Below are positions 33,780 to 43,470 of a stretch of 58,464 bases of DNA, in pieces. The notes under the pieces were generated by a model. It was not told where the DNA came from, did no database searches, and saw only the letters and a list, made by a program, of their open reading frames with translations. Source of the DNA: Bacillus sp. (in: firmicutes) (GTDB lineage: Bacteria; Bacillota; Clostridia; Lachnospirales; Lachnospiraceae); assembly GCA_023666125.1 (NCBI GenBank), contig JAMPCN010000006.1:1-58464 (forward strand). The letters are read 5' to 3'. Made by a program: the position numbers and the translations under genes. Every line of letters starts with the position of its first letter. Within the stretch, counting starts at the first letter, position 1.

Positions 33780-36257
33780 ATGCAAAAAAAAGCAGCGACA
33801 TTTGATACGGAATTGTTTAAGAGGAGCGTGCTTTATAATGTTAAGACGCTTTATCGTAAAACATTGGAGGAAGCAACTGACCAGCAGATTTTTCAGGCGG
33901 TGTCCTATGCGATTAAGGACGCTATCGTAGACCAGTGGCTGACGAGCCAGCAGGAATACGAAAAACAGGACCCTAAGATGGTGTACTATCTGTCCATGGA
34001 GTTTTTGATGGGACGTGCGCTTGGTAACAATCTGATTAACTTACAGGCATATGATGTATTTAAGAAAGCGTTGGAGGAACTGGGCATTGACCTCAATGTG
34101 ATAGAAGACCAGGAACCGGACGCAGCGCTTGGTAACGGCGGTCTGGGAAGACTGGCGGCATGTTTCTTAGATTCGCTTGCCACGTTGGGATATGCGGCAT
34201 ATGGCTGCGGTATCCGTTACCGCTATGGTATGTTTAAACAGGAAATCAAAGACGGCTATCAGGTGGAAGTGCCGGATAACTGGTTAAAGGACGGCAACCC
34301 GTTTGAACTGCGCAGACCCGAATACGCCAAAGAGGTAAAATTCGGCGGCTATGTGAATGTATATGTGGATGAGAACGGCAGAAATAATTTCAGGCAGGAA
34401 GGCTACCAGTCCGTAAGGGCGATTCCTTATGATATTCCGATTGTCGGCTATGGCAACGGCATTGTCAATACGCTTCGTATCTGGGATGCGGAGCCGGTGG
34501 AGTGTTTCCAGCTTGATTCTTTTGATAAAGGCGATTACCATAAGGCGGTGGAACAGGAGAACCTCGCCAGAAATATCGTCGAGGTGCTTTACCCGAACGA
34601 TAACCACTATGCCGGCAAAGAGCTTCGTTTAAAACAGCAGTATTTCTTTATTTCTGCATCCGTACAGGAAGCAGTGGAAAAATATATGCGTAAGCATAAA
34701 AATATTAAGAAATTCCATGAAAAGGTTACATTCCAGTTAAACGATACCCATCCGACGGTAGCAGTTGCGGAATTAATGCGTATTTTGATGGATGATTACT
34801 ATTTGACATGGGATGAGGCATGGGAAGTTACGACGAAGACCTGCGCTTACACGAACCATACGATTATGGCGGAAGCCTTGGAAAAATGGCCGATTGAATT
34901 GTTCTCCAGACTGCTTCCCCGTGTATACCAGATTGTGGAAGAAATTAACCGCAGATTCATCGCCAGAATCGAACAGATGTATCCGGGCAATCAGGAAAAA
35001 ATCAGTAAGATGGCAATTATCTATGACGGACAGGTGAAGATGGCGCATCTTGCCATTGCGGCAGGTTATTCCGTAAACGGCGTTGCCAGATTACATACGG
35101 AGATTTTGAAAAATCAGGAATTGAAAGATTTTTATGAGATGATGCCGGAAAAATTCAACAATAAGACAAACGGTATCACGCAGAGGCGTTTCCTTCTGCA
35201 TGGAAATCCGCTTCTTGCCGACTGGGTAACAGCACATGTAGGTGATGACTGGATTACCGATTTGCCTAAGATTAATAAATTAAAAGTGTATGCGGATGAT
35301 GAAAAGGCACAGCAGGAATTTATGAACATCAAGTATCAGAATAAAGTGCGTCTTGCTAAATACATTATGGAGCATAACGGTATTGAGGTAGACCCGCGTT
35401 CCATTTTCGATGTGCAGGTTAAGAGGCTGCATGAGTACAAACGCCAGTTAATGAATATTCTGCACGTTATGTATCTGTACAATGAATTAAAAGAACATCC
35501 GGATATGGAGTTTTATCCGCGTACCTTTATTTTCGGCGCAAAGGCGGCAGCCGGTTATATGAATGCAAAGCTGACGATTAAGCTGATTAATTCGGTTGCT
35601 GATGTTATCAATAATGATGCAAGCATTAATGGTAAGATTAAAGTGGTATTTATCGAGAATTACCGCGTATCTAATGCGGAAATGATTTTTGCGGCGGCCG
35701 ATGTATCGGAGCAGATTTCAACGGCGAGTAAGGAAGCTTCCGGAACCGGTAACATGAAGTTTATGTTAAACGGCGCGCTGACGATTGGAACAATGGACGG
35801 TGCAAACGTGGAGATTGTTGAAGAGGTTGGAGAAGAGAATGCTTTTATCTTCGGTCTCAGTTCCGATGAAGTTATCAAGTATGAAAATTACGGCGGATAT
35901 GATCCGATGGATATCTTTAATAACGACCCGGATATCCGAAAAGTGCTGATGCAGCTTATTAACGGAACCTATTCACCGAACGATCCTGACTTGTTCAGAA
36001 CGTTGTACAATTCTTTGTTGAATACACAGAGTACTTCCAAGGCTGATACGTATTTTATCCTGAAAGACTTCAAGTCTTATGCAGAGGCGCAGCGTAAAGT
36101 CGAAGAGGCGTACATGGATGAAAAGAGATGGGCTAAGAGCGCGATTTTAAACGTGGCATGTTCCGGTAAATTCACTTCCGACAGAACCATTCAGGAATAT
36201 GTGGATGATATCTGGAAACTGGATAAGGTAGTGATACCGAAAAAGACAGGGAAATAA
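33780..36257 (+). CDS. glgP: Glycogen/maltodextrin phosphorylase
   Basis: PLP-dependent phosphorylase releasing glucose-1-phosphate from glycogen or maltodextrins; 825 residues. The substrate and phosphate-site region DAALGNGGLGRLAACFLDSLATLG lies near residue 113-137, and the PLP-lysine region EASGTGNMKFMLNGALTIGTMDGAN near residue 650. The ribosome site AAGGAGG is strong. It works opposite to glgC-glgD at the start of the window. A structured terminator follows. Confidence 0.96.
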   Translation: MQKKAATFDTELFKRSVLYNVKTLYRKTLEEATDQQIFQAVSYAIKDAIVDQWLTSQQEYEKQDPKMVYYLSMEFLMGRALGNNLINLQAYDVFKKALEELGIDLNVIEDQEPDAALGNGGLGRLAACFLDSLATLGYAAYGCGIRYRYGMFKQEIKDGYQVEVPDNWLKDGNPFELRRPEYAKEVKFGGYVNVYVDENGRNNFRQEGYQSVRAIPYDIPIVGYGNGIVNTLRIWDAEPVECFQLDSFDKGDYHKAVEQENLARNIVEVLYPNDNHYAGKELRLKQQYFFISASVQEAVEKYMRKHKNIKKFHEKVTFQLNDTHPTVAVAELMRILMDDYYLTWDEAWEVTTKTCAYTNHTIMAEALEKWPIELFSRLLPRVYQIVEEINRRFIARIEQMYPGNQEKISKMAIIYDGQVKMAHLAIAAGYSVNGVARLHTEILKNQELKDFYEMMPEKFNNKTNGITQRRFLLHGNPLLADWVTAHVGDDWITDLPKINKLKVYADDEKAQQEFMNIKYQNKVRLAKYIMEHNGIEVDPRSIFDVQVKRLHEYKRQLMNILHVMYLYNELKEHPDMEFYPRTFIFGAKAAAGYMNAKLTIKLINSVADVINNDASINGKIKVVFIENYRVSNAEMIFAAADVSEQISTASKEASGTGNMKFMLNGALTIGTMDGANVEIVEEVGEENAFIFGLSSDEVIKYENYGGYDPMDIFNNDPDIRKVLMQLINGTYSPNDPDLFRTLYNSLLNTQSTSKADTYFILKDFKSYAEAQRKVEEAYMDEKRWAKSAILNVACSGKFTSDRTIQEYVDDIWKLDKVVIPKKTGK

Positions 36258-36264
36258 AAACATG

Positions 36265-36279
36265 GCATATGACATATGC
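36265..36279 (+). promoter_or_regulatory. Perfect 15-base palindrome after glgP
   Basis: GCATATG, one central base, CATATGC. Lies six bases after the glgP stop. Could be a protein-binding site for hflX regulation; no promoter is evident around it. Confidence 0.4.
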
Positions 36280-36284
36280 TAACC

Positions 36285-36335
36285 AAAGGAGCTGTTGCAA
36301 AAGTAGATAACATCTACCGGAACAATAGCTCTTTT
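36285..36335 (+). terminator. Nested-hairpin terminator between glgP and hflX
   Basis: The outer stem AAAGGAGCT/AGCTCTTTT (36285-36293 with 36327-36335, one G-T pair), continued by TTG/CAA, encloses a perfect inner hairpin GTAGAT/ATCTAC (36303-36317). It ends in TTTT. Confidence 0.7.
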
Positions 36336-36373
36336 GCATAAGCTGCGGGCGGGAAGAAAGCGAGGTTATACTT

Positions 36374-37645
36374 ATGGAACGGGCATTATTAGTAGGCATG
36401 AATCTAAATAACGGAGAGGACTATAAACTTTCCTTGGAGGAGCTGGAAAGTCTGGCGGACGCCTGTGATATGGAGGCTGTCGGCGTCATAGAGCAGAATC
36501 TGCCTGAAGTGCATAAGGCGTTCTATATCGGTACGGGAAAAGTGGAAGAAGTAAGGGAAGAAGCCGAAAATCAGGATGTGGACGTCGTCATTTTTGATAA
36601 TTCCCTTTCCCCGATGCAGATACGGAACTTACAGGATAAAATCGGGAAACCGATTCTGGACAGAAGTACATTAATATTGGACATTTTTGCCAGACGCGCC
36701 CGTACGAAAGAAGCGAAATTACAGGTGGAAGTGGCAAGACTGCAATATATGCTGCCGCGTCTGGTGGGGCTTCATGCGGCTCTCAGCCGTCAGGGCGGAG
36801 GCAGCGGCTCTTTGAGCAATAAGGGCGCCGGTGAGAAAAAGCTGGAATTGGACAGGCGTGTTTTGGAACAGCGTCTGGCGCAGTACCGCAGGGAATTAAA
36901 AGAGGTAAGCGCCCAGCGGCAAAACCAGCGTAAAAAACGCGCGGCTTCCGGTATGCCGCGCATTGCGCTTGTGGGATATACCAATGCGGGAAAATCCACG
37001 CTGTTAAACGCCATGCTGGAACTATACGGCGTGGATGAAATTGATACGGAAGAGAAAAAGGTGATGGAAAAGGATATGCTGTTTGCCACGCTCGATACGA
37101 CCGTACGCAAAATAAGCCCGGAGAACCACCATGACTTTTTGCTCTCAGATACGGTAGGTTTCATCCATAAACTGCCGCATCATCTGGTGGAGGCTTTCCA
37201 TTCCACATTGGAAGAAGCGAAAGAGGCGGATATTTTATTACAGGTGGTGGACTACAGTGACAGCCATTACAAAGAACAGATAAGCGTAACGGAGAGTACG
37301 TTAAAAGAGCTGGGCGCGGACGGGATTCCCGTAATTTATGTCTATAATAAAGCGGATAAAGTGCAAAACGCCGCTTCTAAACTGCCCATAGTGAACCGCG
37401 ACAGCATTTATTTGTCCGCTAAAGAAAAAATCGGCATGGAGGAGTTAATCTGCCTGATAGAGGAGAAACTGGCGGATGGTTACAGGGAGTGTGAGATGTT
37501 GATTCCCTATGCCGACGGCAGGGCGGTCTCTTATCTGAATGAGAATGCCGTAGTCTATGATACGCAGTATAAGGAGGACGGCGTTTGGATGAAACTGAAC
37601 TGCAAAACGCAGGATTATCAGTATTACGAAAAATATTTAATATAA
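36374..37645 (+). CDS. hflX: GTPase HflX
   Basis: Ribosome-associated GTPase that splits stalled or hibernating ribosomes. 423 residues. The N-terminal HflX domain contains ALVGMNL and VDVVIFDNSLSPMQIRNL. The Gly-rich linker SRQGGGSGSLSNKGAGE (about residues 137-153) is a family mark. The G domain begins near residue 198 with G1 GYTNAGKST, G3 DTVGF and G4 NKAD. Normal length. GAGG upstream marks the start. Confidence 0.95.
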   Translation: MERALLVGMNLNNGEDYKLSLEELESLADACDMEAVGVIEQNLPEVHKAFYIGTGKVEEVREEAENQDVDVVIFDNSLSPMQIRNLQDKIGKPILDRSTLILDIFARRARTKEAKLQVEVARLQYMLPRLVGLHAALSRQGGGSGSLSNKGAGEKKLELDRRVLEQRLAQYRRELKEVSAQRQNQRKKRAASGMPRIALVGYTNAGKSTLLNAMLELYGVDEIDTEEKKVMEKDMLFATLDTTVRKISPENHHDFLLSDTVGFIHKLPHHLVEAFHSTLEEAKEADILLQVVDYSDSHYKEQISVTESTLKELGADGIPVIYVYNKADKVQNAASKLPIVNRDSIYLSAKEKIGMEELICLIEEKLADGYRECEMLIPYADGRAVSYLNENAVVYDTQYKEDGVWMKLNCKTQDYQYYEKYLI

Positions 37646-37744
37646 CATACTGCTAATATTATTTTGATTTTATAGCAGGTGAAAATGTTAGAAAGTCAGG
37701 AAAAATATGAAAAAATTGGAATAATAATATAGTTTTATTGTTGA

Positions 37745-37771
37745 CTAATATAGTTTCATGTGGTACGATAT
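37745..37771 (+). promoter_or_regulatory. Candidate sigma-28-like promoter of the chemoreceptor
   Basis: TACGATAT (37764-37771) resembles the sigma-28 -10 GCCGATAT in its last six bases; CTAA lies 15 bases upstream. A second candidate, TAAA-N15-GCCAATCA, is at 37784-37810. The segment GGTACGATATAAT recurs upstream of the gene at 58035. The 373-base gap 37646-38018 otherwise holds an AT-rich stretch with a direct repeat. Confidence 0.4.
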
Positions 37772-37819
37772 AATGCAATCAGATAAAAGGGGACGGAAGA
37801 TTGCCAATCATCCAAATTA

Positions 37820-37877
37820 TATAGTATTTATAACAGTATTTTTATAGTTTTATAGAGTACTATTATAGTATTTATAA
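37820..37877 (+). repeat. Direct repeat TATAGTATTTATAA upstream of the chemoreceptor
   Basis: The 14-mer occurs at 37820-37833 and again at 37864-37877, 44 bases apart (about four helical turns), in a strongly AT-rich stretch. Could be a regulator-binding pair or a simple AT-rich upstream region. Confidence 0.5.
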
Positions 37878-38018
37878 TAAACATTTTATGTGTTACTTTC
37901 TCCATGGTTTGTGCAGCGGTAGAATGTTCGATGGGAAGACAGTTTTCGGTTTTAAGTCTGAGTCATTTGTAAATGGCATAAGGGATTCTATGGTTCAGTA
38001 CAGGGAGGAGAAAAGGTA

Positions 38019-39725
38019 ATGAGTAAAAGATTAAGAAAGTATCGAATTAAGAAGCGATTGGAAAGCGCGTTTCTGGTTGCGTCCGGTATTCCGGCGATTG
38101 CGGCAGTCATAGCGTTGGTGGTTATGATTGTAGTATCCAGCGTGTATAGTAAATCTTTGGTAAATTACGGGTTTGCACAGGGTGACGTCGGTAAGTCGAT
38201 GACGTATTTTGCAGAGGCAAGGTCTGCACTGCGCGGCGTTATCGGTTATGATGAGATGAGCGCAATAGAGAACATGAAAGCCAGCCATGATGAGAATGTG
38301 GAATTGTTCAAGAAGAGCTTTGCCGATTTGGAAAAAACGATGGTAACAGAGGAAAACAAGGCGATTTATAATGATATTGCCGACAAGTTAGAGGATTACT
38401 GGAAGCTTGATGCGGAAATTATAGAACTGGGTGCAACGACGGACAGGGCGATTGCAACACAGGCACAGAATATGGCAATGAACGATCTGATGCCGATGTT
38501 TGACGATATTTATTCACAGTTGACTGCCATTATGGATATTAAAGTGGAACATGGAGATGCCAATTCGGATATGTTGAGTATCGTATGCGACATACTGGCG
38601 GTAGTGATTGGCGTTGCGATTGTCGGAGCAATGTTATTAGCCCGGCTCCTTGGTAAAAACATTGCGGACGATATTGCGAAACCGATGCAGGAACTTGGCG
38701 ACAGACTCGAGGGGTTTGCGCAGGGTGATTTGTTCAGTCCGTTCCCGACTGTTGATACCAAAGATGAGGTCGCCGATATGATAGCGTCGGCCAACGATAT
38801 GGCGGAGTCGCTTGACTTTATCATCAGCGATATGGAACATATCCTGGGCAAGATGGCGGATACGGATTATACCGTAAGGTCTAAGGACGGTACGAAATAC
38901 ATAGGAGATTTCAGGCAGTTATTTGATTCCTCCAAGAAACTGAGAGACTGCATGGTTGATACAATGCATTTTATCGAGCAGTCATCCATACAGGTTACTG
39001 CAGGTTCCGGAAACCTTTCAGAGACTTCTTTAAGCTTGGCGGAGGGCGCGACGGAGCAGGCAAGCGCAGTAGAAGAGTTACAGGCAACCATTACCACGAT
39101 TGCAGAGGCGTCTGCAAAAGCAGCGGAAAATGCAGAGGAAGCATATAACCAGTCACAGGAATATGCTGATGTGGCAAATAACAGCAGCGCGGATATCAGG
39201 GCAATGGTAGACGCGATGGCTCGTATCAATGATGCATCCATGAAAATCGGCAATATTATTTCAGAAATTGAAAGCATTGCCTCACAGACGAATCTGCTTT
39301 CCTTAAACGCTTCTATCGAGGCGGCAAGAGCTGGCGAAGCAGGACGCGGATTTTCCGTTGTTGCCGACCAGATTAGGCAGCTTGCGGAGCAGAGCAGCAA
39401 ATCCGCTGTTGATACCAGAACATTGATTGAGGGCGCTATGTTAGAGATTGAGAACGGCGGCAAGGTAGCGGAACGTGCCGTATCTTCTATCGAAGTGGTG
39501 GTAGAGGGTATCAAGAAAGTAGCGGAATCCTCCAAGGAGTTAAGCAACATTTCCGCTAATCAGGCGCTTACGATGAAAGAGGCGGAAGAGGGAATCAATC
39601 AGATTTCGGATGTTATTCAGACAAATGCGGCGGTTGCGCAGCAGTCCTCGGCTACCAGCCAGGAGTTGGCGGCACAGGCGGCTTCGCTGGATTCACTGAT
39701 TGCGAAATTTACTTTACCGGCGTAA
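38019..39725 (+). CDS. Methyl-accepting chemotaxis protein
   Basis: Transmembrane chemoreceptor, 568 residues. The first membrane helix is at about residues 22-44; a four-helix-bundle type sensor domain of about 140 residues follows, with the second helix at about 187-210. Then come HAMP-like segments and a cytoplasmic signalling coiled coil with the invariant hairpin tip [20 protein letters not shown]. Ala/Glu-rich heptads on both sides provide methylation sites. GGGAGGAG marks the start. The ligand is unknown. Its presence suggests a motile organism; no flagellar gene is in the window. Confidence 0.93.
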   Translation: MSKRLRKYRIKKRLESAFLVASGIPAIAAVIALVVMIVVSSVYSKSLVNYGFAQGDVGKSMTYFAEARSALRGVIGYDEMSAIENMKASHDENVELFKKSFADLEKTMVTEENKAIYNDIADKLEDYWKLDAEIIELGATTDRAIATQAQNMAMNDLMPMFDDIYSQLTAIMDIKVEHGDANSDMLSIVCDILAVVIGVAIVGAMLLARLLGKNIADDIAKPMQELGDRLEGFAQGDLFSPFPTVDTKDEVADMIASANDMAESLDFIISDMEHILGKMADTDYTVRSKDGTKYIGDFRQLFDSSKKLRDCMVDTMHFIEQSSIQVTAGSGNLSETSLSLAEGATEQASAVEELQATITTIAEASAKAAENAEEAYNQSQEYADVANNSSADIRAMVDAMARINDASMKIGNIISEIESIASQTNLLSLNASIEAARAGEAGRGFSVVADQIRQLAEQSSKSAVDTRTLIEGAMLEIENGGKVAERAVSSIEVVVEGIKKVAESSKELSNISANQALTMKEAEEGINQISDVIQTNAAVAQQSSATSQELAAQAASLDSLIAKFTLPA

Positions 39726-39767
39726 ATGGATAAAAATAGCCGTTAAGACAAGAGAATATAAGAAAAT

Positions 39768-39803
39768 AAAACTCTCCGCTTAAATTTAGCCGGAGAGTTT
39801 TTA
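39768..39803 (+). terminator. Intrinsic terminator after the chemoreceptor
   Basis: AAAACTCTCCG (39768-39778) pairs with CGGAGAGTTTT (39791-39801), with a short inner CT/AG extension, and is followed by more T. Confidence 0.85.
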
Positions 39804-39830
39804 TTGTATAGGAAATTCCTCCAAAATCCG

Positions 39831-39859
39831 TTGCGTTAAAGCCGTTTATCCTATATAAT
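39831..39859 (+). promoter_or_regulatory. Sigma-A promoter of the hydratase
   Basis: TTGCGT (39831-39836), 17 bases, TATAAT (39854-39859). TTCCTCC at 39816-39822, just upstream of the promoter, is complementary to GGAGGAA in the gene's ribosome site (39935-39941); a 7-bp match with a long loop, possibly chance. Confidence 0.6.
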
Positions 39860-39947
39860 TAATAATTAGGGGTTCACTATGATTGAATAGTAGAAAATGA
39901 TGTAGCGGGGAGCGGTTAGAGAGAGACTGTAACAGGAGGAAACTACT

Positions 39948-42248
39948 ATGATAAAGTTATGGAATGGCGGGGCATACCTGATTCGTAATGACGAATTAAT
40001 AGCAGAACAGGCGGATGCTGCCGCACAGATAAAAAATAAGACGGGAAAAGAGATTACTAAGGAGGCAGCGGCACAGGGTACGATTGCCTACCGTATTTTG
40101 AAGGAACATAATACTTCCGGCAATATGGAAAAACTGAAAATTAAGTTTGATAAACTGACCTCACATGATATTACTTTCGTAGGCATTATTCAGACGGCAA
40201 GGGCGTCGGGGCTGACAAAATTCCCGATTCCTTATGTGCTTACCAACTGCCATAACTCTTTGTGCGCCGTAGGCGGCACTATCAATGAAGATGACCATAT
40301 GTTTGGGCTGACATGCGCCAAAAGATATGGCGGCGTCTATGTTCCTCCGCATCAGGCTGTTATCCACCAGTTTGCCAGAGAGATGCTTGCGGGCGGCGGG
40401 AAGATGATTTTAGGCTCCGATTCCCATACGAGATATGGCGCGTTAGGTACGATGGCAGTAGGCGAGGGCGGACCGGAACTGGTTAAGCAGCTTCTTTCCC
40501 AGACTTATGATATCAATATGCCCGAAGTGGTAGGCGTATATCTAAAAGGTGCGCCCGTTAAGGGGGTGGGACCACAAGATGTAGCACTTGCAATTATCGG
40601 CGCAGTGTTCCATAATGGATATGTTAAGAATAAAGTGATGGAATTTGTAGGTCCGGGCGTGAAAAATTTAAGCGCAGACTTCCGTATCGGCATCGACGTG
40701 ATGACGACGGAGACGACCTGTCTGTCCTCCATCTGGGCAACGGATGAGAAAATCCGGGAGTTTTATGATATTCATGGCAGAAAAGAGGAATATCAGGAAT
40801 TACTCCCAGATGAAATAACATATTATGACGGCATGATTGAAGTGGATTTATCAGCCATCAGACCGATGATAGCGATGCCGTTCCATCCGAGCAATACTTA
40901 TACAATAGACGAATTAAACGCCAACCTTGCGGATATTCTGCATGATGTGGAAGAGAAAGCGAAAGTCAGCCTCGACGGTGCCGTACCTTATTCTTTGCAG
41001 GAAAAGATAGTAAACGGCAAGTTTGTGGTAGACCAGGGCATCATTGCAGGCTGTGCGGGCGGCGGTTTTGAAAATATCTGTGCGGCGGCTGACATTTTAA
41101 AAGGTTCTTATATCGGTTCAGACGGCTTTACCTTGAGCGTATATCCGGCTTCCATGCCAATTTATATGGAGCTGATTAAAAACGGCTGCGCGGCGGCGAT
41201 TCTGGAAACGGGAGCCGTTATGAAAACGGCGTTCTGCGGACCGTGTTTCGGCGCGGGCGACACACCGGCGAATAACGCATTCAGTATTCGTCATTCTACG
41301 AGAAACTTCCCGAACAGGGAAGGTTCTAAATTACAAAACGGACAGATATCTTCCGTAGCTTTAATGGACGCGCGTTCGATTGCGGCTACGGCGGCTAATA
41401 AAGGCATACTGACACCGGCGACGGAGTTTGATGGGGAAATAGGCGTTTATCAATATTACTTTGATGCGAATATCTATGCAAACCGTGTCTTTGATTCCCA
41501 TGGTGTGGCGGATGAAAGCGTTGCCATCCAGTTTGGGCCGAATATTAAAGACTGGCCTGCGATGGGAGCATTACCGGAGAATTTGGTGCTTCGCGTTGTT
41601 TCGGAAATTCATGACCCCGTTACGACGACCGATGAGTTGATTCCGTCCGGGGAAACATCATCCTACCGCTCGAACCCGTTAGGGCTTGCCGAGTTTGCAT
41701 TGTCCAGAAAGGATCCCGAGTATGTAGGCCGCGCAAAAGATATTCAGAAAGCGGAGAAAGCCAGAATGGCGGGAGAACATCCCTGTCAGGCGCATCCGGA
41801 TGTAAAACCGGTCATGAATGTGGTAAAGAAGACCTTTGCGGATGCTTCCCATGAGAATACCGGATTCGGTTCCACAATTTTTGCGGTAAAACCGGGCGAC
41901 GGTTCAGCGAGGGAACAGGCTGCAAGCTGCCAGAAAGTATTGGGCGGCTGGGCGAATATCGCGAATGAGTATGCGACGAAAAGATATCGTTCCAATCTGA
42001 TAAACTGGGGTATGCTTCCGTTTGTCATCAAAGAGGGAGCGTTACCATTTAAGAATCTGGATTATCTTTTTATTCCGGAGATTAAGAAAGCAGTAGAGGA
42101 GAAGTGGGAAGACATTACCGCCTATATGGTATCGGTACAAGAGGATTCCCTGCATCCTTTTACAATGCAGTTGGGGGAATTAACTGACGAAGAACGTCAA
42201 ATTATTTTGAAAGGATGTCTGATTAATTATAACAGGGTCGATGCATAA
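39948..42248 (+). CDS. Aconitase-family hydratase (YbhJ-like)
   Basis: A 766-residue member of the aconitase superfamily, closest in layout to the uncharacterised E. coli YbhJ rather than AcnA, AcnB or LeuC. The region [20 protein letters not shown] near residue 160 is the aconitase substrate loop. Cys ligands for a [4Fe-4S] cluster are available as one Cys in IAGCAGGG and the CGPC pair in AFCGPCFG near residue 430. The C-terminal swivel domain is present. The dehydratase substrate is unknown. It has its own promoter, an AGGAGG ribosome site and no obvious pathway partners. Confidence 0.88.
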   Translation: MIKLWNGGAYLIRNDELIAEQADAAAQIKNKTGKEITKEAAAQGTIAYRILKEHNTSGNMEKLKIKFDKLTSHDITFVGIIQTARASGLTKFPIPYVLTNCHNSLCAVGGTINEDDHMFGLTCAKRYGGVYVPPHQAVIHQFAREMLAGGGKMILGSDSHTRYGALGTMAVGEGGPELVKQLLSQTYDINMPEVVGVYLKGAPVKGVGPQDVALAIIGAVFHNGYVKNKVMEFVGPGVKNLSADFRIGIDVMTTETTCLSSIWATDEKIREFYDIHGRKEEYQELLPDEITYYDGMIEVDLSAIRPMIAMPFHPSNTYTIDELNANLADILHDVEEKAKVSLDGAVPYSLQEKIVNGKFVVDQGIIAGCAGGGFENICAAADILKGSYIGSDGFTLSVYPASMPIYMELIKNGCAAAILETGAVMKTAFCGPCFGAGDTPANNAFSIRHSTRNFPNREGSKLQNGQISSVALMDARSIAATAANKGILTPATEFDGEIGVYQYYFDANIYANRVFDSHGVADESVAIQFGPNIKDWPAMGALPENLVLRVVSEIHDPVTTTDELIPSGETSSYRSNPLGLAEFALSRKDPEYVGRAKDIQKAEKARMAGEHPCQAHPDVKPVMNVVKKTFADASHENTGFGSTIFAVKPGDGSAREQAASCQKVLGGWANIANEYATKRYRSNLINWGMLPFVIKEGALPFKNLDYLFIPEIKKAVEEKWEDITAYMVSVQEDSLHPFTMQLGELTDEERQIILKGCLINYNRVDA

Positions 42249-42277
42249 GCGGCTGATGTAATTTATGACGGAAACTT

Positions 42278-43273
42278 ATGGGTAAGTGGAATAGCAATCA
42301 AAAACGACATTTTCTTGTAAAAACGATTTTTACGGTCTGCTTTTTAGGGGGGCTTGTTCTGGTATGCGCATATGCGGAAAGCCGGACAGGAATGCAGAAC
42401 TCGGAAGTGAAAGCGGCCAGAAGAGCGTTGGAAATTGAAATTGAGGAAGCGCAGCCGTCGCTTTTGGCTATGATGGATGGGGAAGAGCCGGAGGAGGAAT
42501 CCACAAAGGAGATTGTGAACGACAGCATTTTAGGTAATGTTCCGGCGGCGGATTATTCCTATTCGTTCAATAAAAAGCTGGGCAATGCCAAGGTAGTGTC
42601 CAGACAGGGAGATTACGGCGGATATAATGAGGCCGGCGCGTATCCTGAGGAGAATGCAGAGAAGTCGCCGCTGTTCACGGAGGGAATAGAGGGAGAAGCC
42701 ATTTATCTGGACGGAAGCTATGGCATAGAACTTTCCGATATTTCGCCGCTTTCGGATTCTTATACGATTGCTTTCTGGTTTAAGGCGGAAGAGTTATGTG
42801 ATTGGTCTCCGTTTATGACAATCGGCTCCAATTTAATGGATGTCAATGCCACACAGAATTATGTCTGCTTTAATAAGAAGACGGACGAAGACGGAGAAGA
42901 AGTGGTACCGATATTTAATACGATTAATGCGGTGTACGAGAATTCCTGTGAAGTTCGTCCTTCACTAGAAGACAAAAAATGCATTGATTTGAATAAGTGG
43001 AATTATATTACCATCCGGGTGGACGCTGCACAGAGCGTAGAGGGCGACGACACCAAAGTGATGGCGTATCTGTATTTGAACAGTGAAATGATTGGCAGTG
43101 ACGCCGTTTCCAAGATGTGTTTTGACGAAGGGAATATGCATGCTTATCTGGGAATTAACTGTTATGATAAGATGTTCCGCGCATGTTATGATGAAGTACG
43201 TATCTGGAACAGCCTTTTGGATGAGAACCAGATTACCAATATTTATACCTCTTATATCAGCGCAGATAGCTGA
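42278..43273 (+). CDS. Membrane-anchored LamG-like domain protein
   Basis: A 331-residue protein with a short basic N-terminus, one membrane segment (about residues 13-31), an acidic Glu-rich linker (about 45-85) and an extracellular concanavalin-A-like/LamG domain (about 120-330). Typical LamG strands are seen in FTEGIEGEAIYLDG, YTIAFWFKAEE and the closing CYDEVRIWNSLL. Five Cys are present, which is unusual for a clostridial surface protein. Such domains bind glycans or proteins; the ligand is unknown. It follows the hydratase by 29 bases. Confidence 0.78.
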   Translation: MGKWNSNQKRHFLVKTIFTVCFLGGLVLVCAYAESRTGMQNSEVKAARRALEIEIEEAQPSLLAMMDGEEPEEESTKEIVNDSILGNVPAADYSYSFNKKLGNAKVVSRQGDYGGYNEAGAYPEENAEKSPLFTEGIEGEAIYLDGSYGIELSDISPLSDSYTIAFWFKAEELCDWSPFMTIGSNLMDVNATQNYVCFNKKTDEDGEEVVPIFNTINAVYENSCEVRPSLEDKKCIDLNKWNYITIRVDAAQSVEGDDTKVMAYLYLNSEMIGSDAVSKMCFDEGNMHAYLGINCYDKMFRACYDEVRIWNSLLDENQITNIYTSYISADS

Positions 43274-43290
43274 CAGAAATGAAAAATAAA

Positions 43291-43308
43291 AATCTGCACA
43301 GGCAGATT
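43291..43308 (+). other. Perfect 7-bp hairpin between the LamG-like gene and the sigma-28-type promoter
   Basis: AATCTGC, loop ACAG, GCAGATT. It is followed by A-rich, not T-rich, sequence on the + strand, so it does not look like a forward terminator. It ends at the -35 of the downstream promoter. Confidence 0.5.
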
Positions 43309-43334
43309 AAGGAAAAAATAAAAACGGTCGATAT
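43308..43334 (+). promoter_or_regulatory. Sigma-28-type promoter of the EF-hand-like gene
   Basis: TAAG (43308-43311), exactly 15 bases, GTCGATAT (43327-43334). The consensus TAAA-N15-GCCGATAT is missed at one base in each element. The transcript should begin near 43341. Confidence 0.6.
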
Positions 43335-43340
43335 ATAAGT

Positions 43341-43470
43341 TACAAGGGATGGCTGCTTCTGGCCAGACGGTCATTCCTTGAATTTATAAATCTTGACCAC
43401 GGATGGTATTTTTGGGAAAAGGAATTTCCCCTGAAAATGCCATTTTTTTGTGGCAAAAAAGGAGGTATCA
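43341..43470 (+). ncRNA. Structured 5' leader with competing hairpins (candidate riboswitch/attenuator)
   Basis: The first stem is CAAGGGATGGC (43343-43353) with GTCATTCCTTG (43370-43380), 11 pairs including two G-T. An alternative pairing is GGTCA (43369-43373) with TGACC (43394-43398), which would break the first stem. The ATGGC of the first stem can also pair with GCCAT in the terminator arm (43439-43443) and so act as antiterminator. The leader ends in the terminator described next. I do not recognise a known aptamer, including c-di-GMP-I. Confidence 0.5.
43403..43449 (+). terminator. Strong intrinsic terminator inside the leader
   Basis: ATGGTATTTT (43403-43412) pairs with AAAATGCCAT (43434-43443, one G-T). 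The inner stem GGGAAA (43414-43419) pairs with TTTCCC (43425-43430). Seven T follow (43443-43449). Only 11 bases separate it from the ribosome site GGAGG at 43461, so no promoter fits between them and the downstream gene must be transcribed through it. Confidence 0.8.

Noticed and set aside
38867-39550. 227-codon open frame on the minus strand inside the chemoreceptor
   Set aside because: It mirrors the Ala/Glu-rich heptads of the receptor, gives a Ser/Ala/Ile-rich peptide without family resemblance and has no ribosome site.
43321-43450. c-di-GMP-I (GEMM) riboswitch
   Set aside because: GCACAGG occurs by chance in the hairpin at 43291-43308, but the conserved CGCAAAGC segment and the GAAA tetraloop/receptor pair are missing.
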